From Voacanga thouarsii (taxonomy: Eukaryota > Streptophyta > Magnoliopsida > Gentianales > Apocynaceae), in assembly GCA_026120185.1 (NCBI GenBank), contig JANUWF010001101.1, forward strand, positions 620,001-684,000: a stretch of 64,000 nt of DNA, in the 5' to 3' direction. Each line of letters opens with the position of its first letter. Within the stretch, counting starts at the first letter, position 1. Shown in pieces: positions 43,705 through 56,079 of this stretch. A program made the position numbers and the translations under genes. The notes under the pieces are model-generated. The model was not told the DNA's origin and made no database searches. It saw only the letters and a list, made by a program, of their open reading frames with translations.

Positions 43705-46040
43705 TAAAAATTGACAATCAAAAAAGATTTGGAACTATCCAAGAAAAAGATTTGAATTATTTAAACGTTATTCTAACTTGTTGTGTCATAAGAATGAGAT
43801 ATCCCTCCAACAAATCTATTACTCTAATGCCAAATAATTTATTCTTAGTTATTACATTCTTTTAAATTTCCAGTAAAGATTCCAAGTAGAATATTTTAGT
43901 TTAGTTCAAATTGCTATAGAAGGATAAGAAAAGGTACTATATAGGACATTGTAACTCTATATATTTCAGACAATTTGGATAGAAAGGAGAAGAAATCTTT
44001 TGTTGTTGAGAAGCCACAACTGAATGCTCTTTTTGCAATATATATTTATGACTTTACTTGATCTTTGGAAAGATCTATCTGGTCTATATATTTTTGTATC
44101 AATAATTTTAATCTTAATGCTTCATGACTCAATAAATCTTTGTGCAATTTTTTTCAACACTACTAATGCAATCAATGGATAGATTGATAATAAATAGTTT
44201 GAGATCACTGATTTAATTGACAGTTTCATTGAGCAGAAATTATTAACAACATTTTATGCTGTTTATGTCATATTGCTAACATTAAATAGGCATTTTAGCT
44301 GAAATTTTCCATGCTGCCTTCTACTATTTTTCAGCTGGCTTAAAGTCCAAATCATGGCAGATTCATAGGAGCCTCATATATACTCATAACCAGTAAATAT
44401 CGTACCTAATTCCTTACAAAACCCTTGAGCATGTTTACAAAATCAGCTTTTGTCTCTCTGTCTTGCCTTTCAATTTCACTCTTGTTATTTTCCCGCAGTT
44501 AAGCAATTAATACATCAGATTTAGCACGTGTGCAGAAATGAAAGCAACACATATAATAAAAACATAGAAGCATGCAAATCAACATACAAAGAAAAGATTC
44601 TTGTATTTTACTTCTTCTTCTTCGTCATTTTCCCCCTCTTTTTCCCCTAGCATGAGTGGGTTGTAGTTCCAATGCATATGTTCAAGGATGAAATATTTTT
44701 TGTAAGGACCATCTCCCATCTAATCTTTATCTTTTAGAAAAAACTCTTCAAGGCATTTTGAAAATTTTTTCAAATCTCAGAATATTTTTGTTTAGTTCAA
44801 AACATTAAAGTTTCAAATTATTTGGGCCAAAAAACAAAGCATTTAAAGGAAATGAAACATATACTATGCTCACTTCTCATAATTTATCAACAATTCTTGC
44901 TAAAGAATCTGAAATCTTGCTAAGAGTTGAAACTAATCTGTTACTTTGGTCCTTCTGTTGCTCCCTTTCTAATTGAGAATTCATGTTTTGGGTATCAAGT
45001 TTTGCATTTAGTGCATGCATATTTCTCTGCATCATTTTGATTATATGGTGATCAAGTCTTGGCATCCATCTATCGAGCATCTCCTTTTTTTCACTTCCTC
45101 TTGAAATAGGGATCTTCTCTTGAGCATGCCTATCTGTTTTCCTTTGTTGTCACTCAAACCAAGTCAAATAGTATTGATCTATATTCTATAGTATATAGTT
45201 ACTACTTAAGCATGGGAAATTTCACTATAAAATGATAAAAAAAGAAGTCCAGATGCTCTAGGAAAAGAGTTGAAAATGAAATAATATAGCAGTTTAAGGA
45301 ATTGTGAATTCTACTATAATAGAAAATGTTAGTGTTAAAAATAGTCGGAGATTTTACACAAGAACTGAAGGTCAGAATATATGCATGTGGTCAAGTTATT
45401 CAATACCATTATTTTGATCATGTCATTAAGTACAAGTGGTAGGCCAAAGAGTTTAAGCATAAGCTTAGTTTAGATGCCAATGTCAGACAGTTTTATCTTT
45501 GTAGCATAGGAGTAAATAGAAAGAGACTTCTCATATAACATGGTATAGATGATTAGTTTTTCAAGCTAGGAAAAAGGCCATTTTGCAGAGTCTATTTGAA
45601 CATGAACATTCAGAAGTACATCCTTAAAACTATTAATATTATTGCATACAGGAACATGAGTTTTAAGAGCACTCTTTTAATATTTTAATCAAATAAACTA
45701 TGAGTTTCTCCAAATGGAAAGGGATTTCAAGTGCACCAATGAAGATACAGTTTACCTTGATTGTGTATATGCCTTGTGAACTGTTGTTTGATATTACTGC
45801 CTTCTTTTAAAAAGCAAATATTTCTTCTTATCCATAGAAGTCTATTTAAAGGTGAAAATGATAGATGTGCATAATACTTGAAATTGACATTACAAGTAGG
45901 ATGGAGTTAAATGGATTTTCTATTCCATTATCTACTTTTTCACTTCTGTGTATTTCCTCTGGTTCCAACCCTTCAAAATTAGAAAATGGAACCCCTTTTC
46001 TTTAATCATGACTATCCCCTTCATGAACTACCTCTACTTT
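43685..46040. repeat. Segmental tandem duplication, unit 2
   Basis: Counterpart of 21985-25663. It lacks the solo LTR-E and has about 230 additional bases near 43775-44020. It contains the end of exon 1, the intron, the last exon and the 3' flank of the trihelix pseudogene, and continues on the right into the remainder of exon 1. Confidence 0.85.
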
Positions 46041-46613
46041 CTCATCCCCATTCTCTGGCTCAATTGCTTATGCTCTAACCTTTTCTTTTCTATCTGCACT
46101 TACAGTTGATGGGACCATTTGACATGTTGATACGTTGGCTACCTTCCCATCTAGGATAGCATATATTTCTCTGTAAAAAAACCAGGTAGTTTCTTATCCC
46201 GCCTCATATCACTCCTCATCTTCCAAAACGATTTATCTTCATCATTTACCCTTAACTCCCACCCTTTGATTTTCTTGAAATCACAAATCAGATTACTCCA
46301 TCTCTTGTGACACTGAACTAGTCACTAAACTACCCCTCTATTTGCTCCATGTTGTCTGTAATATGAAAAGACAAAATCCCACTTATGTTCAAGCTCCTGT
46401 ACTAAATAGTAACCTGGATTTACTCCTCCTACCCTGATTCTCTACCATCTTCTTTACTTCACTAAGGACTAATGTCTCTAATTTTGTCCACCGAGGATAC
46501 CTTGATATTCTATTTGTGTCATCAGTTCCTTCAATAATTTATTGATTTGCATAATCAACTACTCTAGATAAAGATGTGGCCTTTTCATCCACGCCATTTG
46601 CTGTTACTACCAT
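44877..46613 (-). pseudogene. Trihelix transcription factor pseudogene, fuller copy 2
   Basis: On the minus strand ATG at 46613-46611 opens a reading that soon reaches P-R-W-T-K-L-E-T-L-V-L near 46490, the first trihelix helix with its conserved tryptophan. Then follow K-W-D-F-V near 46390, R-W-S-N-L-I-C-D-F-K-K-I-K near 46300-46260, and S-F-W-K-M-R, then K-L-P-G-F-F near 46180. This three-tryptophan pattern is the trihelix (GT factor) DNA-binding domain, nearest in my memory to Arabidopsis ASR3-like repressors. An intron separates the last exon (about 45150-44877), whose coiled-coil-like end contains D-R-W-M-P-R-L-D-H-H. Defects: TAA near 46540, TAGTGA near 46325, a one-base shift near 46170 and a TAA near 46088. 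It is a pseudogene unless spliced around these. Confidence 0.8.
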
Positions 46614-47630
46614 GGAGATTTTTCTACACATACAAAAAGAATTGTTATACAAATTGTTTAGCTATAAAGTCAACCTTATAAATATAAACTAACATTTGCA
46701 TTGGGAACTTGAATAGAATGTTGGTATTTAGTGAATATTACTGGTATAAACCTAGGAACACTAAAAATTGAACTCATTGATTATTTGATCCCATATATTA
46801 GCAACCAAAATTGCATTTTACTTTATCAATTCTTTAAATTAGTATCAGTGAATATTCAGTGATTAAGTTTTATATATTTAATGATAAAATCATTGATGAG
46901 TTGTTAGTTTTTTCACTACTTATGATCTTGGATTTTGAGTGCCCTAAAGTGTTCTTGTTCAAGTTTATGTCTTTTTTCCTGCACAAACTATTCACCCTTG
47001 CATGCATTCTTGGTAAATTGATTTTTACCAATATTGCTAGCCCCATCTTCCATCTGTGTCTTCTTTCTTTTTTAGTGACAATCTTGATATTTGTTTTATA
47101 GTACTGTCCTTAACATAAAAAAAAAAAGACTATGTTCACTAGCTTCTTTCCATTTAAAAAATATATTTTATTAAATTATACATGCTCGTGCTCGCCCTCA
47201 AAAGCATGCTTCATCCATTTTTATTTTACCACTTTAGTCTTCTCTTCTCATCTATATCTAGACAAGAAATATTTATGTGGTAATTTTAAAACATGTCTTT
47301 ATTGGGGTAAAGGAGTTTATGCTTTATATTCCTTTGTTGTAACTCATGCTGTTTTGTTTAGTTTTGCCACCTTGTTCCAGAATATGATCTTATGAATTTT
47401 TAACTATTGCTATTGAAGTTTGTGTCAGGTCAGCTGCAGAGTCCAATGATACTGATAGCAACCATGAATAAGCTATATGATATAATCTAATAGTATGTTT
47501 TTGTTGATTTATAATTGCTTTTCTAAACAACCTTTATGTTTTCTAATGACATAGTTTATCATTGAGATCATGCTTTTAGTGAATATATGCTCCAATAGGA
47601 GAAGCTTTTATTTTGCTTAGTATAAGATCA
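46614..47630. other. AT-rich DNA upstream of trihelix copy 2, no gene seen
   Basis: This would contain the promoter of the minus-strand trihelix gene. Frames at 46859-47101 and 47132-47395 encode phenylalanine/leucine-rich random-looking peptides from T-rich DNA, and I do not regard them as genes. Confidence 0.5.
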
Positions 47631-47750
47631 TGCTTTCATTAGAATAGACATTTTAGGTGAAATTCTCCATGCTACCTTCTGCCATTTTGTAACTGGTCTC
47701 TAGCATAGATGATGGCAAATTCATTAGGAGGCTTATATATGTTCGTAGGA
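47630..47750. repeat. Third fragment of the trihelix 3' flank
   Basis: The stretch from CATTTTAGGTGAAATTCTCC to GGCTTATATATG matches about 22395-22510 and 44282-44390 with substitutions. It shows that the duplication involved at least three copies or partial copies. Confidence 0.7.
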
Positions 47751-47995
47751 TATTTTCAAATTCAAAATAGGCATACATGATCTATATGTCCTAATAGAAT
47801 CTATGAGAACTCTAAAGGTGTCGGCTTGCCTATCAAGACTTTATATTCATCTCTCTATGGTGTTAGAGAATAAAAGTTAATAGGCTGATACTACAGTTGG
47901 CTTAATAGCCCAGACATAAACTTCTTTGTCATTAGAAGAAATGAATGTGTCTTTTTAGAAATAATATTATGTTCTTACTGAAGATTTATGCTGAT

Positions 47996-48235
47996 TTGTG
48001 CATTAGTTTTCCTGCTCGCTTCTAATCATATTATAGTTTGTAGTATGCATTTTTTGTACTATAGTTTGTAGTCTACAATATTATTTTTTATGGATTCCAA
48101 TCATTAGACTCTTGATATATTCCTTTTACCTTTTATTAGGATCCTAGAAGAGGGGTTTCTCTTAATTTTTACCAAAAATTCTAAACAAGCAGCAACAATC
48201 TCATGTAAGCGGCAATAGGAAAAATGCAGCCTATC
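47996..48235. repeat. Duplicated segment, copy 2 (other copy 19376-19560)
   Basis: It matches the sequence 3' of the PPR pseudogene, with an insertion around 48115-48165. No PPR coding sequence follows here. Confidence 0.75.
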
Positions 48236-48430
48236 GATTGCCTCAGCATAACCAACATAGAATTAGTACTTCTACCACATATTTGATGATTATGATGGTT
48301 AACTTTGAACGTTCATCACATAAAAGTCAACTAAATATTTTAAAGTCCATTATTTTCTACTACTTTATTGCTAGAAACTAGGGTGCCAAGAATAAGTACA
48401 CATGCAGGAGGACTCAATCATTACATTTAC

Positions 48431-48660
48431 TTAGACACTGCTTTTGATAGCTGAACTATATCCTTGATCATAGAATTTATTCCAGAGAATGACCCCTATA
48501 TACTTGGATGATGTCTTGATAGACAGAAGAACCTGAGAAATGAGCACATTAGGAGAAATATATCCTCCATTTGGAGCAACAGTAGGATTTGCTTGTAGTC
48601 CTAGGAAAATCTTATATGACATATAAGTTGTAATAGATCAATCCTGCTATATATCCTTCC
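48431..48660 (-). pseudogene. Class III chitinase (GH18, hevamine type) C-terminal fragment
   Basis: On the minus strand about 63 codons encode the end of a class III acidic endochitinase: F-L-G-L followed by G-G-Y-I-S-P-N-V-L-I-S-Q-V-L, then S-S-K-Y-I-G-V-I-L-W-N-K-F-Y-D, G-Y-S-S-A-I-K and S-V at the stop. The family normally has about 300 residues with the catalytic D-G-x-D-x-D-x-E motif in the middle, which is absent here. Intact members are secreted and hydrolyse chitin in defence. The reading can be followed only to about 48660. It is a 3' remnant of a gene lost by truncation. Confidence 0.75.
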
Positions 48661-50523
48661 CACATAGGGTGTTACATTCTATATTTACAATCCCACATTT
48701 CTCTTCAATTTGGACTAGCATATATGCATGCAGACAGACAGATAAAAACCAAGAACAAATTCATAGCCCTTGGGTAATATTGAGCAATAGGCAATAGTCT
48801 CCTCAATTACTAAATGAGTGTCATCATTCCTTTGTAATGCAACTTCTTGGATAATTTAGGCACTGAATGTATAGTGTTTTATGAACTTCCAATTTCCATT
48901 TTACAAATGCAATACAAAGCCTAATCAGTGTATATCTTTTAATTCCATATATTATAAGGAGTTGTGAGTACTTAGCTTCAACTTCATCTTCATTGGAGAT
49001 GTTGCATGTCTTCATCTTCATTATATGTCACTTGACATGCTAAAACAATTACTTTTATCTTTACTTCATTACTAATCAGCCTATAATTTTTAATTATAAT
49101 ACTTAGACATTGTCGCCTGCTATATCGTTACCTTTAAAGGCATGACCAACTGTAAATCCAATTATGATTACCAGTTCATGGAAAAAGTGGAATCTTCATA
49201 CCTTCACCCACAAAAGTCCCCAGCAATAAAAAAAAAGTTGATACATGCATATCTAGGCATAGCAAAAGGAAAACTACATCCAAATTATAGATACTAATCA
49301 GAAATCTAATATAAGTGACTTAATTTACTGTTATAAAACATCTCTGCTATGAAATTCAGAATTCCACTTATAAACATATTTAATATAAATAATAGACAAA
49401 TTTTGTAAGTTTTACATGCACAATAAATTGAATAATTCGAAGAGTTTAATTTAGAAAAACTTAGTCATGTTTGACTTGGAGCTTTTGCTATTGAACAAGT
49501 AAATAGGCACTTGGAGCTAGGAACACTGCTTATTGTTTAGCTGCTCTATATTCTCTTTGTAGTCTATACAGTTTTAGATAATTGTAATGTGGGGCTATCA
49601 AACCCTTGAATATCTTCTACATTAGTCTACACGTTTCTTGCATTTTGATATGCTATTATAAGTTCAAAATTGAATATAGACATCCTATTTGATTTGTTAG
49701 ATGTTAGTTTTTTTAAAATATAAAAACATTTTTTTCATATTTCTGCTGCTAAATTTCTTTTAGTTGCTTTTTCTTGTTTCTCATGTTAGTAGCTTTTTTT
49801 CTAAGTAGCTGCAAATGAATGTTTCTTCACCAATAGTACTGTTTACTCCAATAACAAAATCTATACATGTTCTTCAACAATCTTGCACATATGAACAGTA
49901 GCAGCATTAACTCATTTCTTAACAGTTATCATATTCATTTTGTTAACAACCATTTCTTAATTGTTTTTAGTTATATTTTGCATGATTATTACAGTTTTCC
50001 ATTTACAGTGGTGATAAATATTTCATCTTTTCGTTAATATTTTTTCCACTTTTAGGTCAAGTTATAAGTTCCTTCTTCTAGACTACAGTGGTTCTGCCTT
50101 GGTGCACTACAGTACAGAGTACATAATATTAAGTTCCTTAGTCACAAAAAATTGTAGATCATTTAATCTTATGTTAAATAAACATGAAGTGAGTTGCCTT
50201 TATACTGATGCTATTTAATCAATTAGCATAAGTTTCTCAAATAGCTAATGTTTCCATAAGAAACTGCAATCTTATAATTTGATTTTTTCCAACTTTATAT
50301 ATAGGGTTATCTTTTTGGCTAATTTATCATAATCTACTTTGTTTTATACTTATTTTCCCATGAAACTTTTTAACGACTACATGCCTATAAAAATTTTAAC
50401 CTTATACTGCTAATATTTGGTCACAAGAATAAGCATGCAAACAGTTACTATATTTTAAACATTTCTTTCCGTCACAATAAACCCAATTTATAAACACAAG
50501 TTATCGAAATGAAGAACATATCA
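48661..50523. other. AT-rich intergenic DNA, no gene seen
   Basis: No recognisable coding sequence. The 5' end of the Helitron must lie within or just before the right part of this stretch, but I cannot identify a TC start with certainty. Confidence 0.5.
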
Positions 50524-53500
50524 TGAATGATAATCAATCCAAATCCACTGAAAAAAACAAAAAAAAAAAAAGAAGATGAGAGGAGGAAAGAAGTATTGCT
50601 ACAAAGATCTGAAACTTATCATCAACGCTCACAACAAAAAAAATGAACAAATGCTGCTTCAAAGACGTCAAGCTTATCATACACAATCAGTTGAACAAAA
50701 GGAAAAACTATTACAACCTCGTCATCAAGCTTGCCTTAAAAAAAACAAGCAACAAGTTCAAATGTCGAAATAGTTATAGCTGAAGGTCAACAGCCGCTAT
50801 ACTGAGTTGAACAATACAACAGTCAATCTCAATCTCTCCAACATGCTATCCAAGGAACTGTAGAAATGGAATATGAATGCTTTCTTCCAAATTCTACTTT
50901 AGGTATACATCTACTTTCATACATTTTTTGTAAAGCTGTTAATACATACATTTATCATTTTACTAATACAAAATTCCTTTGTCATCTTATAGATTCTCAA
51001 ACAAATCAAACTATTCAATTGAATTCCATGGCTATACCAATTTCGGAATCTCAAAGAGAAAGTAAAAATATTACATATGTTTATTGTAAAAAAAAAAAAA
51101 ATTAAAGATTACATAACATGACTCATATTTTTGTATATTCTCTATAGTGACAAATCAAGAAGTAATTCCTATCATTTCTGCAAAAGAACCAGCAAATGAT
51201 CCATTAACCCTTCCAGTAGCACCAATCGCAAATTTTGATCAGCAAAATGCTTCGATCAAGTACCTCCTAAATTTTGTTGTTCAAAGGGAGAGATTGCTTT
51301 GATATCCCATTCAATGCCATATGATCTAGCACATTTACTCATATATAATGATGAAGAGGCCATGGAATTCAGAAGATTAATACGATCTTACAACAACAGC
51401 TTCACATTTACTACATTTGCAAAAAAAACATAATTTTGAGTTGATAAAAAATACAAAGGTTATGTATACTTTTAAAATCTGAGGACATGTCTATCACTTC
51501 CTAGAAGATTTGGTATGTTAGACTAAAAGACCACCTGGGATTCAACTTTATTTCTATGACACTGAAATGGAATTGAATAAAAGAATTAAAGCTTCATCCC
51601 AATTTAATCCTTAGACTATCATATTGTTAATGGAAGTTCTAAAGAGAAATCCTTATACAATATTTTTTTAAAAGATTTTGTGAACTTCCCCAACTTGAAA
51701 ATTGTAGCACAGTATTGAATAAAAATCCTAGTTCAGACTACAGAGTTTACATGCTTATTCTGCATCACAAGTTGCTGCAATATTGGTTAAATGTGAAAAT
51801 GATGTTTTTGAAAATAGCTATCATATACAGGTTTATATACACTCAAACTTAAGCCATAGAATTTGTCATACATATAGCTACTATAATACTCTACAATATC
51901 ACTTACTCTTCCCTCATGGTGAAAGTGGTTGGCATTATAATATGGAAAGGCTGTCATCAAAAGAATCCCAAAGACAAATATTTTGTGATATATCAAATAA
52001 CATCATTGCATAACAAATGAATTTAGCAACTGATTTGTTGGAGTTCGAAGATAAAGTTTAATGCAGTACTATTTTCCTCAATAAAAATTTTAGAAAATAA
52101 AACTAATTCTTCCATATACCTTTTCTATTCAATAAAGCATCTTCTATTAATCTCTTCAAAGTAGTTGTTTATATGATTTTTTTTTTATTGACAATACATT
52201 CTTTTTCATTTTTACAATATTTCATTTAGATGTTGCTTATTTAGAAATATTGTAAATTAAAAGAACACATATTTAACTCGATATTATTACAATCAATATG
52301 ACAAAATATTTACCCGTATTATTTCATTGATATAGAGAACATCTTACTAACAAAGTTCTATACCTTCTTCTCCTACAAAATGTAAAAAAGGGAAGAAGAA
52401 AAGAAATAGAGTTTCACATTGTGAGTATTACTGCTACAAATTACAAATAAGGAGCAGTGATAAATCTATGATTCTTCATAGTAGAAGGCTACTTCAACAA
52501 TATATTGTTGACATGTACATAAATGTGGAAACCAAAAGGCTTGATTTTCAAAAAAATTGATACAGACATATTAGGACTGAATTGTTTCAATGTGTAATTG
52601 ATTCCATTTCTGTTGGTGAAACAAGGGGATCAAATGTGGGGGAAAAATTATACTTCCAACATCTTTCATTGGGGGGGCCACGAAATATGCGTAAAAGATA
52701 TATCAATGCAATGGCTTTAGTACAATGCTGCATTAGCTAGACAAATTCTTAATAGTTACTTGCAACCCAATGTGGAAAAAAATAAAAGAAAATCTCCTAC
52801 TAACCGAATTGGCACAAATAGGCCAAATCTTCTATACAGAGTATTCAAAGCAAAACTTGATCTACTAAAGGATTAATTGAAGGAAAAACATGTTCTTGTT
52901 GAAGTTGCTATTTGTGTTTGAATAACCGAATTTTAGGAGTAAGGTTTACATGCTCACTTCTTGTTGATCATGAAATAAGGTTTAAAACTATTGAATGCTA
53001 AGCTTATGACAGACTAGTCTGTGCTAAAATTCCTAATGAAAAATAATATACTTGCATTCCTTGGTTGTAAAACAAATAATGTATGGGCCTTGTAGTGACT
53101 GCAATCAACAAAGTCCATGTATGAGAAATATCAAATGTAAGAATCACTATCTAAAATAATATTCAGAATACACAACGCAAGGTGAGGATAGTTATCCTTA
53201 TTATGAAAAGAGAAATGATAGAAAAAAAATGAAAGTATGGAATCACGTGTTAGACAATCATTGGGTTGTACCTTACAATCCATATTTGTTATCACTATTT
53301 GATTGTCACATGAATGTTGAAATATGCTCAACAATTAAGCTGGTCAAATATGTTTACAAGTATATATGTAATGGGCTTGACAAAATAAATTACCAGATTG
53401 CTGATGAAGAGCAAGATAAAATAAAGCAATTTCAATCTACTAGATGGATTTCACCACTGGAACCAGTGTGGAGGTTATATAGCTTCAATTTGAGTGAAAT

Positions 53501-55653
53501 GAAACATGCAATGATAACATTACAAATCCAATTGTCCAACAATCATCCTATCATATTTTACCACAACACCAATTTAGAAATATCCTGAAGAATCCCAACA
53601 TAACAAGTACGATGCTCACAAAATTTTTTACAATGAACAGCACCAATACTAAGGCTCATAATTTAAAATATCTATACAAAGACTTCCTTAAGCACTTTGT
53701 TTGGTCTGAAAAAGATAAAATCTGAAATAAGAGACAAAGATGTTGCGTTATTGGAAGAATGATTACAGTATCACCAACAAAAGGTAAAAGATACTATTTG
53801 AGATTATTGTTGTCTCATGTTTGAGCACTAACATCCTTTGAGGACTTCTAACAGCAAACGGGAAAGTTTTGTCCTCATTTAGAGAAGCAGCATATAAAAG
53901 AGGCATGTTGCATCTAGATAATGACATTGAACTACACCTTGAAGAATCTACCAAATTCCAAATGCTAACCATATTGAGGCGATTATTCTCAATGATTCTT
54001 ATTAATTGTGCTCCAACAATTCTAAAAAGGTTGTGTGAAAAGTTTGAGTAGTAGTTAAGTCAAGATTTCTTATACTCACAACAAATCATGGGTCTTACAA
54101 GGAAAGAAGTTCGAAAAAAGGTTCTTCAAGATATAGAAAATCTTTTGCAAGGTATGGGAAAATCCATCAACGATTTTGGATTTGTTTCATTTCTAATAAG
54201 AATGTCCAATGAAGAAAGATTGACAAGAGATATCAGAAGTGAAAAGAACATCCCAATAAGTGAAGATGATCTCTTAAATCAATCAAAGTTGAATCTAGAG
54301 TAGAGGATAGCTTTTGAAAAAATTCTCTTAACAGCAATCTATGATGAAACAATTGCTTTCTTCATTGCTAGACTAGGAAGTACAGGAAAGACATTCATTT
54401 ATAAAACCTTATTAGCTTCAATTCGTTCAAAAGGTTTTATAGCAATCACTACAGTAACATCTCGAGTTGGAACTTCTTTACTACCTAGTAGTTGCACAAC
54501 TCATTTGCGCTTTAAGATTTCATTAGACGGCAATGACATTAAGGGATGTCAATTGAGTAAGCAAAGTAGTACTACAAAACTAATTCAAGAAGCTCCAATG
54601 GCTAAAAAGAAGTGATTGAAAACTTTAATACTATGTTGCAAGATATCACAGGAAATGAGATACTTTTTAGTGCAAAAGTAGTTGGTTTTGGAAGCAACTT
54701 TCGTCAAGTATTGCCTGTGACATCAAAAGCATCTAAAGAATTAGTAATTGTATGCAGTTTGTTATGCTCATATATATGGCCATTTTTGAAGAAAATCAAA
54801 CTTACTGAGAATATGCGAACAATTGATGATATAATATTTAATGCTTATTTTTAAAGGTTAGAGATGGTACAAAACATGCTAATTCAAACAACAACATCAA
54901 TCTACCACCACAGATGATAATTCTATTCATCAATAAAGAAACATCTTTACTTACACTTGAAAATTTTGTATTTTCTGACTTATCTCTATTTTATTCTGAT
55001 CCGAGGAAAGTTACGAAAAGAGAAACCCCAAAAAATAGTTGTGCTGATGGTATTAATGATTTAATATTGAGGGATTCCCCAGAGACATCAAGATCTACAT
55101 AAGTAGTGACAAGACATTTAATCCAATACATCAAGCTGACTATAAAGATTTCTTGAATAGTCTTCAACCAAATGGTTTACCTCCTTGTAAGTTGACATTG
55201 AAAAAGAATAGTCCAATGATGTCGTTGAGGAATATTGATTCGATAGAAGGCCTATGCAATGGAACACATCTTATTTGCAAGGAATTAAAGATACATGTTA
55301 TCTATGCTAAAATTACTGTTGGGAAACATTATGGAAAACCTATTATTTTACATCCTAAACCTTTACAATCGAAAGATGATGATAAACAGGGTATCCCATT
55401 CAAATGAACAGAATTCTCTATTCGATTGTGTTTTGCAATGACAATAAATAAGGCTCAAGGGTAGACATTAGATTGTGTCGGGATTTATTTATGACAATTA
55501 GTATTCTCTCATGGTCAGCTTTATGTTGCTCTCTCACACAAAAAATAATCAACAGATGTTAAAGTGTTGATTGTTCCACCAACTTTTGCTAAGAGTGGTA
55601 AAACAAAGCAAACAAGAAATGTGGTTTACTCGAAAGTATTTATACTCACATAA
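50524..55653 (+). pseudogene. Helitron Rep-helicase, broken
   Basis: The N-terminal part (50560-50770) has three degenerate repeats of a basic L-L-Q-R-R-x-x-Y-H unit, usual in plant Helitron proteins. The Helitron-like N domain covers about 51150-52020, with the block around Y-H-L-L-F-P-H-G-E-S-G-W-H at 51900-51935. An intron-like AT-rich gap lies at 52060-52390. The Rep part follows, with the two-histidine motif H-A-H at 52949-52957 and the Y-V-Y-K-Y tyrosine pair at 53349-53363. The PIF1-type helicase starts about 54300 with Walker A G-S-T-G-K-T at 54376-54393. It ends with a domain carrying M-T-I-N-K-A-Q-G near 55439 and Y-V-A-L-S-H near 55524, where H replaces the usual arginine. More than ten stops are present. 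Confidence 0.85.
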
Positions 55654-56079
55654 ACGGTTCATGAAACTGATGGTACATAAAGTTTATTTATAGCTTTAAC
55701 ATATAATTGTTGCATGATATATTTGCAGTAAATCAATAACATTCTACATTTGTGATGCTTGATTATAATGTTACATACCATATACATTTACATACCTTAT
55801 TCTGTGTATGTTTAAATATATGTGGAGTAATAACATTTTTGGAGATCATAAGAATCAATATTCCAGTTAAATCCATCACAATCTACTCGAAAAATTGGAC
55901 AACAAAAGTTTGTGTCCAAGAAAAGATGTAGAGCTAAAACTCTATTAATTCTCAAGCAAAAACATGCCAGAAAATGATCTTGATTGATGTTGAGGTAATA
56001 AAATTCTTTGTATTAATCTATACAAAAATGTATTATTAGTCAATCAAACCTAACTTTGTATATTTATTCCTTCTTAAGG

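Noticed and set aside
46859..47395. Two plus-strand frames of 80 and 87 codons
   Set aside because: They are rich in F, L and I from T-rich DNA and resemble no family. Several membrane-like stretches arise from composition alone.
48824..49021. 65-codon minus-strand frame near the chitinase fragment
   Set aside because: It does not match the chitinase family or any protein I recognise, and no neighbouring exon could be found.
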